A stretch of DNA of 64,000 nt from Methanobacteriota archaeon (GCA_016841665.1 JAENYT010000003.1:83376-147375); one strand, 5' to 3'; shown: positions 45,631-55,086, numbered from the stretch's first letter. Program-made: numbers and translations. Notes: generated by a model from the letters alone, not told the origin.

Positions 45631-47373
45631 TCAAACCTTCTCTGAATGGTCTATCAGACGGTAAAGTAAACCCATTACTGCCACGATTTGCGCCATGACC
45701 TTCAAACGTTCAGCTTCTGTCGTGCCTTCCAACCATTCCAGTGTATCATGCCCTTTTTCATGTTTAAATGAGTTGATGATTAAATCATAAAATGTGTATA
45801 CCATTACACCGAAGCGTCGATTTTTTTCTGGTTTGGGATGGAATTGTAATAGAGGGCCGCCTTTCCTTTCAGTTACGTTCCCAAAACCATAGGCCTTCGC
45901 AATTAAGTCAATAAATTTAGTTGCGTTTTCACCTGTTTTATCTTTAAGCAGTTCTTCAATGGAGTCGGCTACAGAATTTACAGGATTTAACAGTCCTTTG
46001 CCTTTGGATCTCTTTACGGAGTCCTTTACAGGTTTAGGGAGTGTTTCAATCATCTTGTTTAACTCTTCTCTTCTTTGTCGGATTAATTCTGCTTGTAAGT
46101 CTTTTTCTGAAAAATCAACTTGATCTGCAATTTGATCGAGTTCTTCCTTGATCTCTTCTCCGTGGGCATCAATAACGGTTTTAATTGCTAAAAAAGCCGG
46201 GTTTCCGGGGAAACTTCTTGATTTAACAGTGCTCTCTCTAACCTTTTTTATATCTTTTTTAGCTTCGGGTATGTTTCCCTTTTCAATTTTTTGTGAGATA
46301 CTTTTTAATTTACGAGACTTCACGATTTCTGCTTGATAGCGATTTGCAATTTGTAGTTGTTTTACACAATCAGCAACTTGATCAAAAAAAGGCCGAAAAT
46401 CCTCACTGTTGTATTCAAATCCATTTCTTCCTGCATTTTCACGGATATTTTCGGAGATTATGTGAATCTCTCCATATTGCCACTGATTATAAAATTCAGT
46501 ATAAAATGACTTAATTAAATTTTCATCTCCAATAGTCATCCCTTTCTTTTTAAAGAAAATACCGCCGTTTGGCCATTTTAGTACTTTATTTTCTTTTGTT
46601 GTAACAAACCACGCAATTGCAACAATCTTCTCCTTAACGGCAATTTTATATTGGATAATTGGCTCATAGTATAGATTTCCATTGTATGGGGGTCTGTATA
46701 TTTTCTCTTTATTAAACCGAATCTCAACATCAGGGAAGGAAATGCCATTCTCGATTAGATACTTGTTTACTTCTACTAACCGTGGGAATTTCACCAGGTC
46801 AAATGGTGCAGGGGCAATTTTTTGGAGATATTGCACAATTTCGCTATCAGAAAAAAATCGCATCTGATTCGGAAGTATTGTTTCGAGTCTTATTATGGTG
46901 AAGTGATCGTCTTTAAAAGATTCATTCTTTCCTAGCTCAACTTCTTCGATATCAGATGTGGCTTTTGTGAGGATATTTGTTATTGGCTCATTGCTTTGAT
47001 ATGCTTCTCTAAGTATTTCATTATCTATTTCTACCCTCAATTTTGGCTTATTTTTCATTTTCGATATAATTACAATCTTCATTGATGCCGACACGCCACT
47101 CCAAATCCCTAGACCTCTCCATCCAATCTGATCCTTTTCCTTTTTCGATTTGCCGATACTGAGAGCCTCTTTTAGGCCAGATTCGTCCATACCATCGGCA
47201 TCGTCGTGAATAACAAGAGTATTTCCATTTTCAAGATAGATATCGATATTTTTCGCGCCTGAATCTATGCTGTTCTGAATATATTCACGGACACAATTCA
47301 AATTTCCATCATAGAGACCAGAAGTAATTGTTTCAATTAAGCGTGCGCCGATAACCTCATTTGTAAATTCCAT
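45631..47373 (-). CDS. GHKL (Hsp90/MutL/MORC-like) ATPase
   Basis: A 580-residue protein with a Bergerat-fold ATPase domain at its N terminus: N-box VREYIQNSIDSGAKN (29-43), Mg/ATP motif DDADGMDESG (57-66) and ATP-lid GWRGLGIWSG (84-93). A transducer-like beta/alpha region follows (about 200-330), then a helical C-terminal half with coiled coils (about 350-450), without the His-kinase phosphoacceptor or a DNA-cleavage motif. GHKL ATPases of this plan occur in several bacterial defence systems; a role here is inferred from family and island context. GGTGAAGG precedes the ATG. AT-rich codon use marks it as acquired. Confidence 0.85.
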   Translation of the reverse strand: MEFTNEVIGARLIETITSGLYDGNLNCVREYIQNSIDSGAKNIDIYLENGNTLVIHDDADGMDESGLKEALSIGKSKKEKDQIGWRGLGIWSGVSASMKIVIISKMKNKPKLRVEIDNEILREAYQSNEPITNILTKATSDIEEVELGKNESFKDDHFTIIRLETILPNQMRFFSDSEIVQYLQKIAPAPFDLVKFPRLVEVNKYLIENGISFPDVEIRFNKEKIYRPPYNGNLYYEPIIQYKIAVKEKIVAIAWFVTTKENKVLKWPNGGIFFKKKGMTIGDENLIKSFYTEFYNQWQYGEIHIISENIRENAGRNGFEYNSEDFRPFFDQVADCVKQLQIANRYQAEIVKSRKLKSISQKIEKGNIPEAKKDIKKVRESTVKSRSFPGNPAFLAIKTVIDAHGEEIKEELDQIADQVDFSEKDLQAELIRQRREELNKMIETLPKPVKDSVKRSKGKGLLNPVNSVADSIEELLKDKTGENATKFIDLIAKAYGFGNVTERKGGPLLQFHPKPEKNRRFGVMVYTFYDLIINSFKHEKGHDTLEWLEGTTEAERLKVMAQIVAVMGLLYRLIDHSEKV

Positions 47374-47521
47374 TTTCCTTCACCACAATTGGATTTGAAA
47401 AACACCAAAAGGTCTACAATTAAGATCAATGGATAATTGACAAATATAGATATCGATTCTTAAAATGGATATTTCGAAATAATCTGAAATTTTCTAACTT
47501 AAAATTTCAAGAACAAAAACG

Positions 47522-47658
47522 TTGTCGAATAATGCTATCTTGAGCCTGTTCTCCTGTGGGTTGTTACCCCGTGATCAACAATAAATTCGAGACTCAAGCG
47601 TGCCGAAGAAACGATTGAAAAAAAACAGAGCGGGCCGCAACCGCACCCCACCAAAACA
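47522..47658 (+). repeat. Left-arm repeat X, copy 1
   Basis: This segment aligns with 63,808-63,947 in the same order: ttgtcgaataatgc against ttgtcaacaatgc, cgtgccgaagaa in both at the same 77-nt offset, then aaaacag.gcggg and gcacccc.cc.aa before the core. Identity is modest by eye, roughly 60-75%, strongest in the last 60 nt. Confidence 0.7.
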
Positions 47659-47676
47659 ACGCCCCCAACAGGATCT
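47659..47676. other. att-like site 2 (exact tRNA-Asn 3'-end fragment)
   Basis: The core cgcccccaacagga (47,660-47,673) is identical to the 3' end of the tRNA-Asn gene at 63,948-63,961. Its left flank resembles that of the tRNA site and its right flank resembles that of site 1, the arrangement expected at the junction of two tandemly integrated elements. Confidence 0.75.
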
Positions 47677-47845
47677 CCGAAATGGGCTTCAAATATTCGT
47701 CACTTTACATTTTGAAGCAATTTACGTCTCTCTATTTTGAGCCAAAAAGGGAAAAATCTTGCGTGTGCCTGCACCGGCGAGTAGGTCCTCTCTCTCGCAG
47801 GCCACAATCGCAATCGTTTCGTAATAAGGGCCAATTTTTTGTGCC
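47674..47845 (+). repeat. Right-arm repeat Y, copy 2
   Basis: The partner of 43,948-44,119. It ends right at the 3' end of the frameshifted small membrane gene, so in the outer element the arm directly abuts coding sequence. Confidence 0.85.
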
Positions 47846-48066
47846 TTATCCCCCCGCCCCCTGTCCCTCGATCCATTCCTTGAGCCGGACGGCAATGATG
47901 ATCACCAAGGTCAGGCAATCAGGTTGATGATGACGAAGTACGCCATCGAGAGATAGCCGTACGCCGGCACGCCGGTGATCTCGTAAGCGATACGTCCCCC
48001 TATCAGGAGGATGATTGCAGCGGCCCACAGCACCGCGAGGAAGAGTTTGATCCGTTTATCAGTCAT
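47846..48066 (-). pseudogene. Small membrane protein gene with one-base frameshift
   Basis: The frame starting MTDKRIKLFLAVLWAAAIILL ends early at 47,911 after VIINLIA. Restoring one base near 47,920 (a C in GCC TGA) lets it continue as ALTLVIIIAVRLKEWIEGQGAGG, a natural second membrane helix and tail, to a stop at 47,846. The full product would be about 73 residues with two membrane helices. GGGGAGGG precedes the ATG. Either a recent mutation or a sequencing error explains it. Confidence 0.65.
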
Positions 48067-48167
48067 TTTTCCCTCCCCTTTCTCTCCCACATAGCGTCTT
48101 TCGATCACTTCCGCCGGAACGCGATGAAGACCATTTTTCCAGGGAAACCAGGAGCACACTGTCACGT

Positions 48168-49517
48168 TCAGCCTGCACACCATCCTTTCCGAACATCACA
48201 TTCATACCAGGTGATGGCGTAGGAGACTTCATCTTCGACCGATTCTCCTGTTATCGCGCAATACCACCGTCCGGGGATAATTCCCGCGGGAGACGTGACC
48301 GAGAGCCTCACCCCTGCATCCATCATCCCGTCATCGCTGTCGGTAAACCGCAACACCGCTCCACCCGGGCCTACGAGCGTGCACGAGAGCGAGTCGTTTG
48401 CATTCTCCCATGAAAAGTCCAGGGACACTCCGGTGGTGCCGGGGGAGATGTCCAGTGCGTACCATCCGCACTCGCCCTCCCGCAGACGACCGTTCTGTGT
48501 CCCCGTCGACACGGGCATGACCGCCGCGGCCGGTTCGACCTTCAGCCCGCTCGAGGGCGGGGATGAAAACGGCTGATACTGGATGGAGAAAACTCCGCCG
48601 TGCACCTCTTCCACCCATGCAATCCCTTCTTCAAGGATCGCCGGCCTCGTCGAGGCCCGCAGCCTTCCTATCCGTGTCGTCTGCCCGTCTGCTAGATCGT
48701 GGCACCGGATCCGGCCGTCTTCCGACCATGCAACGATTGTCTCGCTGATGACCGCGCCGGAACGCTGTGCCGGTCCGCTGGAAAGGGTGTTCACGCCCTC
48801 TTCGGTCGATGCGAGAAGAACCGATCCCCCGTCGTCCCATACTGCCCGTCCCCCGTCGATGCGGGGGGAGACCGGGGCGGTGGTGGTAGCGAGGATGTCC
48901 CGCCGCCCGGATACCAGGTCCAGCGAGACAATTGAGTATGCATCACCACCGGAATGTTCGACCCAGACAACAGTGTTTCCGACGATATCGGGAGCGTAAC
49001 TATCGGTCCTGCCGGTAGAAAGGCACAGGAGATCGCCGGTTTTCGTATCATACATCACGATGCCGCGTTCACCGTCGAAGCCCTCCTCCCAGACAATGCG
49101 GCCGCCGCTCACGCGGGGATTGTGCTGGAGCCCGGTGGTGTGGAGTGCCAGGACCGTTCCGGTGCGAAAGTTATAGAGGACGATGTCGATGGCGGTCCCG
49201 CGCTCCTCCTCCCAGACCGCGAGATCTCCGTCGATATCGGGGGAGCGGGCATTGGTCGCCCGGGAGCGAATGAGGGTTTCGGTCTGCGATGTGGTGTTGT
49301 AGGCATGAATTGCGTGACGGCCCAAAAATGCATAATAGGGGGAGGAGGTGCTTTCGATCCACAGGATGCGGTCTCCATCGGCCGCCGGCGCGGATACGAC
49401 GCTGTTTGGGTGCGCAATCCGGAACGGCCCCTCGTCTGCAAAGGGCACCGCCGCCCCGGTTCCCGCAAAGATAACCGAGACGGCAATGAAGAGCGCAACG
49501 GTTCGTTCCGCCTTCAC
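48168..49517 (-). CDS. Exported beta-propeller protein
   Basis: A 449-residue secreted protein: a signal peptide (MKAERTVALFIAVSVIFAG), then six or seven beta-propeller blades with the repeated phrase '..P.I.G..VVW.......I..YD..TG' (for example SPDIDGDLAVWEEERG, NPRVSGGRIVWEEG, APDIVGNTVVWVEHSG). A beta-sandwich at about 325-440 follows. Blades of this kind are common in methanogen surface proteins. It lacks a C-terminal anchor. The GTG start overlaps the stop of the upstream propeller gene (GTGA), so the two are translationally coupled. Confidence 0.82.
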   Translation of the reverse strand: MKAERTVALFIAVSVIFAGTGAAVPFADEGPFRIAHPNSVVSAPAADGDRILWIESTSSPYYAFLGRHAIHAYNTTSQTETLIRSRATNARSPDIDGDLAVWEEERGTAIDIVLYNFRTGTVLALHTTGLQHNPRVSGGRIVWEEGFDGERGIVMYDTKTGDLLCLSTGRTDSYAPDIVGNTVVWVEHSGGDAYSIVSLDLVSGRRDILATTTAPVSPRIDGGRAVWDDGGSVLLASTEEGVNTLSSGPAQRSGAVISETIVAWSEDGRIRCHDLADGQTTRIGRLRASTRPAILEEGIAWVEEVHGGVFSIQYQPFSSPPSSGLKVEPAAAVMPVSTGTQNGRLREGECGWYALDISPGTTGVSLDFSWENANDSLSCTLVGPGGAVLRFTDSDDGMMDAGVRLSVTSPAGIIPGRWYCAITGESVEDEVSYAITWYECDVRKGWCAG

Positions 49518-51538
49518 CTGCTCCCCCTCTTCCAGAGCACAACCACTGCCGCAATGCCGGCAGCCATCACGCCAAATCCTACCGTCGAGGCGTCAGGGAG
49601 CGCACCCGCACCTGTGCCTTCTCCTGTCGCTTCACCAGGCTGTCTCTCCCCGGTGAATGTGGCGAGCCAGAGCTCCCGGACGCCCCGTGATTCATCGGAA
49701 TCGATGTAAAAGAGGTGATTGTCGTCGATGTTTGGATTGAACAATGATGTGCTGTCACTGGATGGCTCGAGAACTGTTCCGGTTGTTATGTCATACGCAA
49801 ATATCCGGCTTGAAGAGCGCTCTATCCTCTCTTCCCAGACAATCAATTCACCGTTTGAATGCGGATTGTATCGGCGTGGCGTTTCCGGGAGAGGGATGGT
49901 CATTGTCTTGATTTCGGGAAGTGTTATCGCCACGATCTCCGTCTTGTACGGCCCGTAGGTTTTATCGTCATAATAATGGAGAGGGGCCACCACCATCCCC
50001 CCGCCCACGAAAGGTGTCCCGTATAATGCACCCTCGGGAGGAGACAGGGTGGTCTGGCTTTGATCGGCCAGCGAGTGGATGGTGATGGGAATGGGCTCTC
50101 CAAATTCTCCTTTCGAATTGAGCCACACAACATACCCTTCGCCGATCGCCGGTTCGATCTGGTGGCCGGATGCATTGCAGAGGACCTGCGTTGTATTGGT
50201 CGAGATGGAATAGAGCATCATATCTCTTTGGTTGGTTTCGTGATCGACAGCAGACAAATCCACCCCTGAAAACGCGATCAGGTCGCCGTCCATTGCAATC
50301 TGGCTGATGTGGTAGCCTTGAAAGGGGATCACCTCAATGGTATCCGTCGAGATGGAATAGAGCCCGATACCGTCCTTCAGGTTGGGATCAACACTTAAAA
50401 TCTCCCACGCGATATGGTCTCCCGAGATGTCCATCGTGGAGGAGAGGTAGGTGGCGCCCTCGACTATCGTGCGTGTGGTGCCCGCCGGGATGTCGTACAG
50501 GTAGATGTTTGTCTTTTCATCCTCTGTTCTCTCGGCCCAGGTGATGTACTCGCCGTCGATGGCCGAGCACCATATCACCGCCTCGTCGGTCGTATAGATG
50601 AGTTCGTCGGTTGTGGGAATCGTTTCATACCCCGTGGTTTCGGCGGAAATCGGCTCCGGTTCGGTCGGCTGGCAGGAGACCTCCTCCGGCCCCTCCTGGA
50701 GCGTCTCGACCGTGATCGCGGGGGTCGGCGGCACGGTAAACCGGTTGTCGCAGAGGACAAACGTCGTGGTGGCGGCGGTGGGGCCGGAATCGAGGTTCAG
50801 TACATACTCCTCGCTATCAAGTTCGCCCGTATCGATATCGACGAACCAGTAGTTGTGGGAACCTCCCTTCACGACCTCGATGGTTCCCGATTCTGCCACT
50901 TCATCCCCCTCACAGGGATTGGCGGAGGCCGGGTAGATCAGGTAGGAAATCTCGTGACCAGGTGGCAGGTTGGTGGATCCTGAGAACCGCAGGAGGTCGC
51001 CCGGGTGACCGGTGGGGGATTGATCGATCCGTATCCATGGCTCTTCCACGAGAAACACCAGCTTCATCGACGCATCGTCGATCTCGGGGCGGTTCAGCGC
51101 TTCTGAGAGTGCCATTGCAGTATCCGAGTAGACGGTCTCGGGATCGTCGAGAGCAAAAAGGGGCATACCCTGGTAACAGACGATGGTCTGTTCGCCATCT
51201 TCGGCGATATCGAGGGCAAATTTCGCGTTGGGGCCCGTATCCTCGATGATCAGGAAATACTGGCCGCTTGCGAGATCGCGCGTCGTTTCCGCCGTGAATA
51301 ATTCTTCCGTAAATGCGTCGTCTTTTGTGGTGAAGGTCCGGCGTTCGTAATGGTTCTTGCCGATGATCCATACGGCGACCCCGGGAAAGTCTGTCTGCCC
51401 GCTGATCGAGAGGGGCAGCCCTTTGGGGAGGATCGGCTGGTTCACCTGTGCGGTAAGCGCAACGGCAGGTGCGATGACCATACACAGCACCAGAATGGCG
51501 GCTGCGCAGCGTGTAAAGTGCGAATTTGCTATCTTCAT
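49514..51538 (-). CDS. Large surface protein, beta-sandwich plus beta-propeller
   Basis: A 674-residue protein. After the signal peptide (MKIANSHFTRCAAAILVLCM...) residues 30-270 hold beta-sandwich domains like those found next to methanogen propellers (QPILPKGLPLSISGQTDFPG, GDLLRFSGSTNLPPG). A propeller at about 310-620 follows, and a C-terminal segment STVGFGVMAAGIAAVVVLW plus a basic tail forms an anchor resembling PGF-CTERM but with VGF. AGGAGGGG precedes the ATG, which lies 46 codons inside the track ORF. It is first in a three-gene minus-strand unit. Confidence 0.82.
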   Translation of the reverse strand: MKIANSHFTRCAAAILVLCMVIAPAVALTAQVNQPILPKGLPLSISGQTDFPGVAVWIIGKNHYERRTFTTKDDAFTEELFTAETTRDLASGQYFLIIEDTGPNAKFALDIAEDGEQTIVCYQGMPLFALDDPETVYSDTAMALSEALNRPEIDDASMKLVFLVEEPWIRIDQSPTGHPGDLLRFSGSTNLPPGHEISYLIYPASANPCEGDEVAESGTIEVVKGGSHNYWFVDIDTGELDSEEYVLNLDSGPTAATTTFVLCDNRFTVPPTPAITVETLQEGPEEVSCQPTEPEPISAETTGYETIPTTDELIYTTDEAVIWCSAIDGEYITWAERTEDEKTNIYLYDIPAGTTRTIVEGATYLSSTMDISGDHIAWEILSVDPNLKDGIGLYSISTDTIEVIPFQGYHISQIAMDGDLIAFSGVDLSAVDHETNQRDMMLYSISTNTTQVLCNASGHQIEPAIGEGYVVWLNSKGEFGEPIPITIHSLADQSQTTLSPPEGALYGTPFVGGGMVVAPLHYYDDKTYGPYKTEIVAITLPEIKTMTIPLPETPRRYNPHSNGELIVWEERIERSSSRIFAYDITTGTVLEPSSDSTSLFNPNIDDNHLFYIDSDESRGVRELWLATFTGERQPGEATGEGTGAGALPDASTVGFGVMAAGIAAVVVLWKRGSR

Positions 51539-51727
51539 TGTCGGCCCCTCCTGCACGTTCAACCGTGCAGGCCGTATTGATCGGTATTTCCCGTTGCCAT
51601 ATACCCTTTCTGTGAGAATCGCCAACTCCGGGCTCTGGCGAAGCCGGGATGGTCCGGGAGAGACGATGATTGTCACAGATCATTTTTATTATCCCGATTT
51701 CAAATGCATTGTCGGGAGGCGTTCAGG

Positions 51728-52504
51728 ATGGCTGGGATTTTCCGGATCACGCTGCTGGTTCTGGCTCTTGTCGCGATGGGTGCCGCACCCGTGGCGGCGG
51801 CCGGCATGTACTCGGTGGAGACGTGGGAAGCGCTCCCTCCCGGTGGGAACGTGATGGACGCCATGCCCCTGTCGTGGTGGGAGGTCGCTCCGCTGACGCT
51901 CACCTGGTATACGGTCTGCATGATCTGCCCCCTGTTCTGCTCCCCGGCGGACCTCCTCTACGCGGCCGGTGCATGGTGCTGCCTGGGCTTTCGTCGGGCA
52001 GTGCGCTGTGGCGTACTGAGTCATCCCCTCCGTGCGGATATATACGGCTATATTCGGATGCACCCGGGAACCTCGTTTTCCGTGATTGCAGAAGAAACCG
52101 GCATCAACCGTGGAACCCTGCACTACCACCTCTACATCCTTCTCCGGGAGGGCAAGATTTCGGAGCGGAAGGAAGGTGGGTATACGACATACTTTGAAAA
52201 CGGCGGCAGGTATTCTCCGGATGAACAACGGATCCTGTCCCGTCTCCGTGCAGGCACGGGCGGCGAAATCTGCAGGTTCCTCGCCCTGCGTTGCGGTGCA
52301 ACGCGACCCGAGATTGCCCGCCGGATGGGGATTGCTCCTTCATCCGTCTCGTGGCACCTCTCCCGCCTGAACAGCAGCGGCATCGTTGTTTCGGAAAAGG
52401 TGGGCCGGAAGACAACGTATCGCCTCACGTCCGATGCCGCTGCGCTTCTCTGCACCTGCACCCCCGATGGTGCCCGGGAACCAGTGGAGGAACCCTGCGC
52501 ATGA
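51728..52504 (+). CDS. Membrane-associated winged-helix regulator (two wHTH domains)
   Basis: A 258-residue protein. Residues 1-30 form a signal peptide or first helix, and a second hydrophobic stretch (WYTVCMICPLFCSPADLLYAAG) follows at about 65-95. Two winged-helix domains follow: one with HPGTSFSVIAEETGINRGTLHYHLYILLREG (about 115-145), and another with GATRPEIARRMGIAPSSVSWHLSRL (about 190-215). Membrane-tethered regulators of this type are common in methanogens. The lipoprotein gene starts 92 nt downstream. GGGAGG precedes the ATG at 51728. Confidence 0.8.
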   Translation: MAGIFRITLLVLALVAMGAAPVAAAGMYSVETWEALPPGGNVMDAMPLSWWEVAPLTLTWYTVCMICPLFCSPADLLYAAGAWCCLGFRRAVRCGVLSHPLRADIYGYIRMHPGTSFSVIAEETGINRGTLHYHLYILLREGKISERKEGGYTTYFENGGRYSPDEQRILSRLRAGTGGEICRFLALRCGATRPEIARRMGIAPSSVSWHLSRLNSSGIVVSEKVGRKTTYRLTSDAAALLCTCTPDGAREPVEEPCA

Positions 52505-52596
52505 ATATGGGCATATCACCGGCGGCGGGAGAAGACGGGAGGGCGAGAATGGAAGGCTGCGAAAATGACGAGATCTCTCTTATTGCAGGGAGAAAA

Positions 52597-53805
52597 ATGA
52601 AACCAAATCTCCTGACAGGATTCCTTGCGATCCTCATCGTCGGCTGCCTGCTGTCATCGGGATGCACCGGGCCGGCGGTTTTGGCCGGCGAGCCGGATGC
52701 CGCTCCCGCCCCCCCAACGCCCGTCGCTCGAATCACGCCCCTCTTTTTCACCTCTCTGCATCAGATGCAGAGCATTCTCGACCCAGAGATTACGCTTGCC
52801 CTTCCCTGCTATCTCCCGGAGGGGTATCTCTTTTCAGGCGGTGCCTGGCCTCCAGGGTCTGAAGATGGCTGGCGCCAGGTGTGCTATCTACGCGGCGAGG
52901 AGACACTCGTCCTGATCCAGCAGCCCTCAAACCAGGGGCCGTTCGATTCCGGAAACGACGAATATGTCGTGAATGCGACGGTCGGCGGCGGGCCGGCAAC
53001 CCTCGTCATCGGAGAGAAGACGGAGGTACGGTGGAGCCGGTATAATCTCTCGTTCCGGTTGACGGGAACCCTCCCGCAGGATGAGATGATCGACATCGCC
53101 GAATCCGTCCGTCCCGCCCCCTATGATCCCGACACACTACCTCCGTATGATTACCTGCCTCCTGCAAATCCCATGGAGGAAACGCTCGAGGTTGGCCGGA
53201 CGGTCTCGGCAAATAACCTCACGGTCACCTTCGTATCGCTGGAATGCACCCGGGAGCGGTGCGAGGCGGTGTTCTTTGTCGACCTCGTCGCATCGCCCAC
53301 AGCGCCTGCGCCCCCTGGTGGAACCACTCCGCCGCGCTCGCCCGATCCCCACGGCGAGTTCTGGGTGGACAACGGCACTCCTCTCCGGACCACGCAATCA
53401 TACAGCTACCGGCCGGAGGGAAACGGCACCCTCATCTTCTGGCGGACCGATCCCATTCCCTCCGACGCCGGGGTGTTTCATGCACGGATCACGAAGTTCC
53501 GGAATCAGGAAGGCTTCTGGGAATTTTCTGTCGCGCTCCACAGAGTATATCCGGACGATGCAGGCCGGCCGTATTTCTATGACCGGGAATCGATCTCGAA
53601 TACCGCGTCATTCCTCATCAGAACACACGATCCGCTTACCGAGGAACAGATCGAGACCTTAAGGAGAACCGGGGTCCGCAAACTGGCACCCTCGGAGATC
53701 GACACGATATACCACAGCCTGATCGAAGAAGATCGGGTCGAACGTGTCAGGGAACTGGAATGGGTGGAGGATGTCTATCCCAATAAGCTCAAAGATCAAG
53801 CATAG
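52597..53805 (+). CDS. Lipoprotein with DUF4367-like domain
   Basis: A 402-residue lipoprotein with lipobox SSGC after MKPNLLTGFLAILIVGCLL. Residues about 50-175 resemble DUF4367 (LPCYLPEGYLFSGGAWPPG, then VCYLRGEETLVLIQQ, and a final DEMIDIAESV). DUF4367 is often found in secreted proteins that respond to membrane stress. The remaining 220 residues are beta-rich with Cys pairs (ECTRERCEAVFF). AGGGAG precedes the ATG at 52597; the track ORF begins 102 codons earlier within the regulator gene. Likely co-transcribed with that regulator. Confidence 0.78.
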   Translation: MKPNLLTGFLAILIVGCLLSSGCTGPAVLAGEPDAAPAPPTPVARITPLFFTSLHQMQSILDPEITLALPCYLPEGYLFSGGAWPPGSEDGWRQVCYLRGEETLVLIQQPSNQGPFDSGNDEYVVNATVGGGPATLVIGEKTEVRWSRYNLSFRLTGTLPQDEMIDIAESVRPAPYDPDTLPPYDYLPPANPMEETLEVGRTVSANNLTVTFVSLECTRERCEAVFFVDLVASPTAPAPPGGTTPPRSPDPHGEFWVDNGTPLRTTQSYSYRPEGNGTLIFWRTDPIPSDAGVFHARITKFRNQEGFWEFSVALHRVYPDDAGRPYFYDRESISNTASFLIRTHDPLTEEQIETLRRTGVRKLAPSEIDTIYHSLIEEDRVERVRELEWVEDVYPNKLKDQA

Positions 53806-53967
53806 ATCACGAGCAACCCCATCGATCTGATGTCATATGTTTCACAAGAGCATTGTCGTCGCAGCACTTGGAAAAGAAATCCGGGTCGTTCATGAAAGCA
53901 TCCGTTCGCGACCTCGATCCTGAAACCCTGTTGGAAGGGTACCTTCATAGGAATCATTAACCGCAAT

Positions 53968-53977
53968 GTTTAAATAG
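53968..53977 (+). promoter_or_regulatory. TATA box for a leaderless HTH regulator transcript
   Basis: GTTTAAATAG lies with its centre about 26 nt before the GTG at 53,999, so transcription should begin at or within a few bases of the start codon. No ribosome-binding site is visible before that GTG, in line with a leaderless message. Confidence 0.5.
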
Positions 53978-53998
53978 ACAACCTCTCAATGTTGACAT

Positions 53999-54445
53999 GT
54001 GCCTCTCCCCTTGAATGACCGCCAGTTTGAGTTCTGGAGGCTCCGACGCAACGGCCTCGCCAATATACGCATCGCGGAGATCTTCCATATATCCCGGCAG
54101 GCGGTCTCAAAAGCACTCCTTTCCATGGATGGAAAGGTCGAGACCACGCTCCTTGAGATGGCCCACGCGAACCAGATCGAGATGGAGAAGCTGAACGCGG
54201 AGAAAGGAGTGCTCTTCGGGCGCTCAATCCCGTTTAATGCAGCCGCTATCGTGTTTATCTCCGTAAAGCACGGGGTACAGGTCTGGTACGAACACGAGGG
54301 AGACTGCGGTTCCTGCCCGCGTTACACGCAATGTATCGAGTTGCTCTGGGATTTTGCCGATGAGATGGGGGTTGAACTGACAACGACCGATGACCCGACG
54401 CGGATGGCGGATGAGCTGTTTGCGAAATTACAGGAGCTCGTGTGA
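53999..54445 (+). CDS. HTH regulator with cysteine cluster, heads the GWCPN gene set
   Basis: A 148-residue protein. Residues 5-50 form a Tfx-like helix-turn-helix (LNDRQFEFWRLRRNGLANIR, then SRQAVSKALLSM). A linker helix leads to a C-terminal part with the cluster CGSCPRYTQC, which could bind a metal or Fe-S cluster and act as a redox or metal sensor (inference). It uses a GTG start and an apparently leaderless transcript. Its stop overlaps the start of the next gene (GTGTGA), so it heads an operon with the five following membrane proteins. Confidence 0.8.
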   Translation: MPLPLNDRQFEFWRLRRNGLANIRIAEIFHISRQAVSKALLSMDGKVETTLLEMAHANQIEMEKLNAEKGVLFGRSIPFNAAAIVFISVKHGVQVWYEHEGDCGSCPRYTQCIELLWDFADEMGVELTTTDDPTRMADELFAKLQELV

Positions 54446-55086
54446 TCATGCCTCTCACGGACACGATACGGGCGTACCTCGGGTGGTGCCCCGCGGCCGG
54501 ATCAATGCGGGTGAATCGGCCGGTGCACCCGGAGGCCGGAACGGTGGACGCATCGGCTGGGAGGGACGAAGCCCCGGAGATCGTTCATCACTGGCGGAGC
54601 CGCTACCGCAATCAGCTGCTGGTCATGGCGGTAACCATGTCGGTGGCGGCAGCGACACTCTTTCTCCTGATCGAGGAAGTACCTGGATACTATACGGTGG
54701 GCATTGCCATCGGGATTGGCTCAGGGATAGGGTTCCTGCTCAGCTACCAAAAGAGATATGCCCGCGTCGCTGCCGGTGAGTTCGCCAGGGCCCGCGGGAC
54801 CCGGGCACAGCGTGTCATCCGGTATTTAACATCGCTGACGTTGTTTTCCGTGCCGGCATCGTTCGTTGTGATTGTCGCCGGTGTGGCGTGTTTTGCACTG
54901 CTGGGTCTGGTCGGAGCGATTTTCGCATTTTCGCTGGGGATGAGCATTACATGGTGGGCCCTCTATTGCCTCACGGTCTTCTGGGAACGGCGGCACCAGA
55001 CAACCCTGATATCAGACCATGGTTTGATGTATACAATGGATATGGTGGTGCATGGCGACAACAGGTCGGAGGGAGGCGTATGGTGA
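54442..55086 (+). CDS. DUF1673-type membrane protein 1 (GWCP motif)
   Basis: A 214-residue protein. The N terminus RAYLGWCPAAGSM carries the GWCP signature shared by all five genes; four hydrophobic helices follow (LVMAVTMSVAAATLFLL through TWWALYCLTVF), and the C terminus WERRHQTTLISDHGLMYTMD is soluble. I recall this signature from the DUF1673 family of Methanosarcina, whose function is unknown. GTG start with GGAG 5 nt upstream, overlapping the regulator stop. Gene 5 is its closest relative in the set. Confidence 0.78.
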   Translation: MIMPLTDTIRAYLGWCPAAGSMRVNRPVHPEAGTVDASAGRDEAPEIVHHWRSRYRNQLLVMAVTMSVAAATLFLLIEEVPGYYTVGIAIGIGSGIGFLLSYQKRYARVAAGEFARARGTRAQRVIRYLTSLTLFSVPASFVVIVAGVACFALLGLVGAIFAFSLGMSITWWALYCLTVFWERRHQTTLISDHGLMYTMDMVVHGDNRSEGGVW

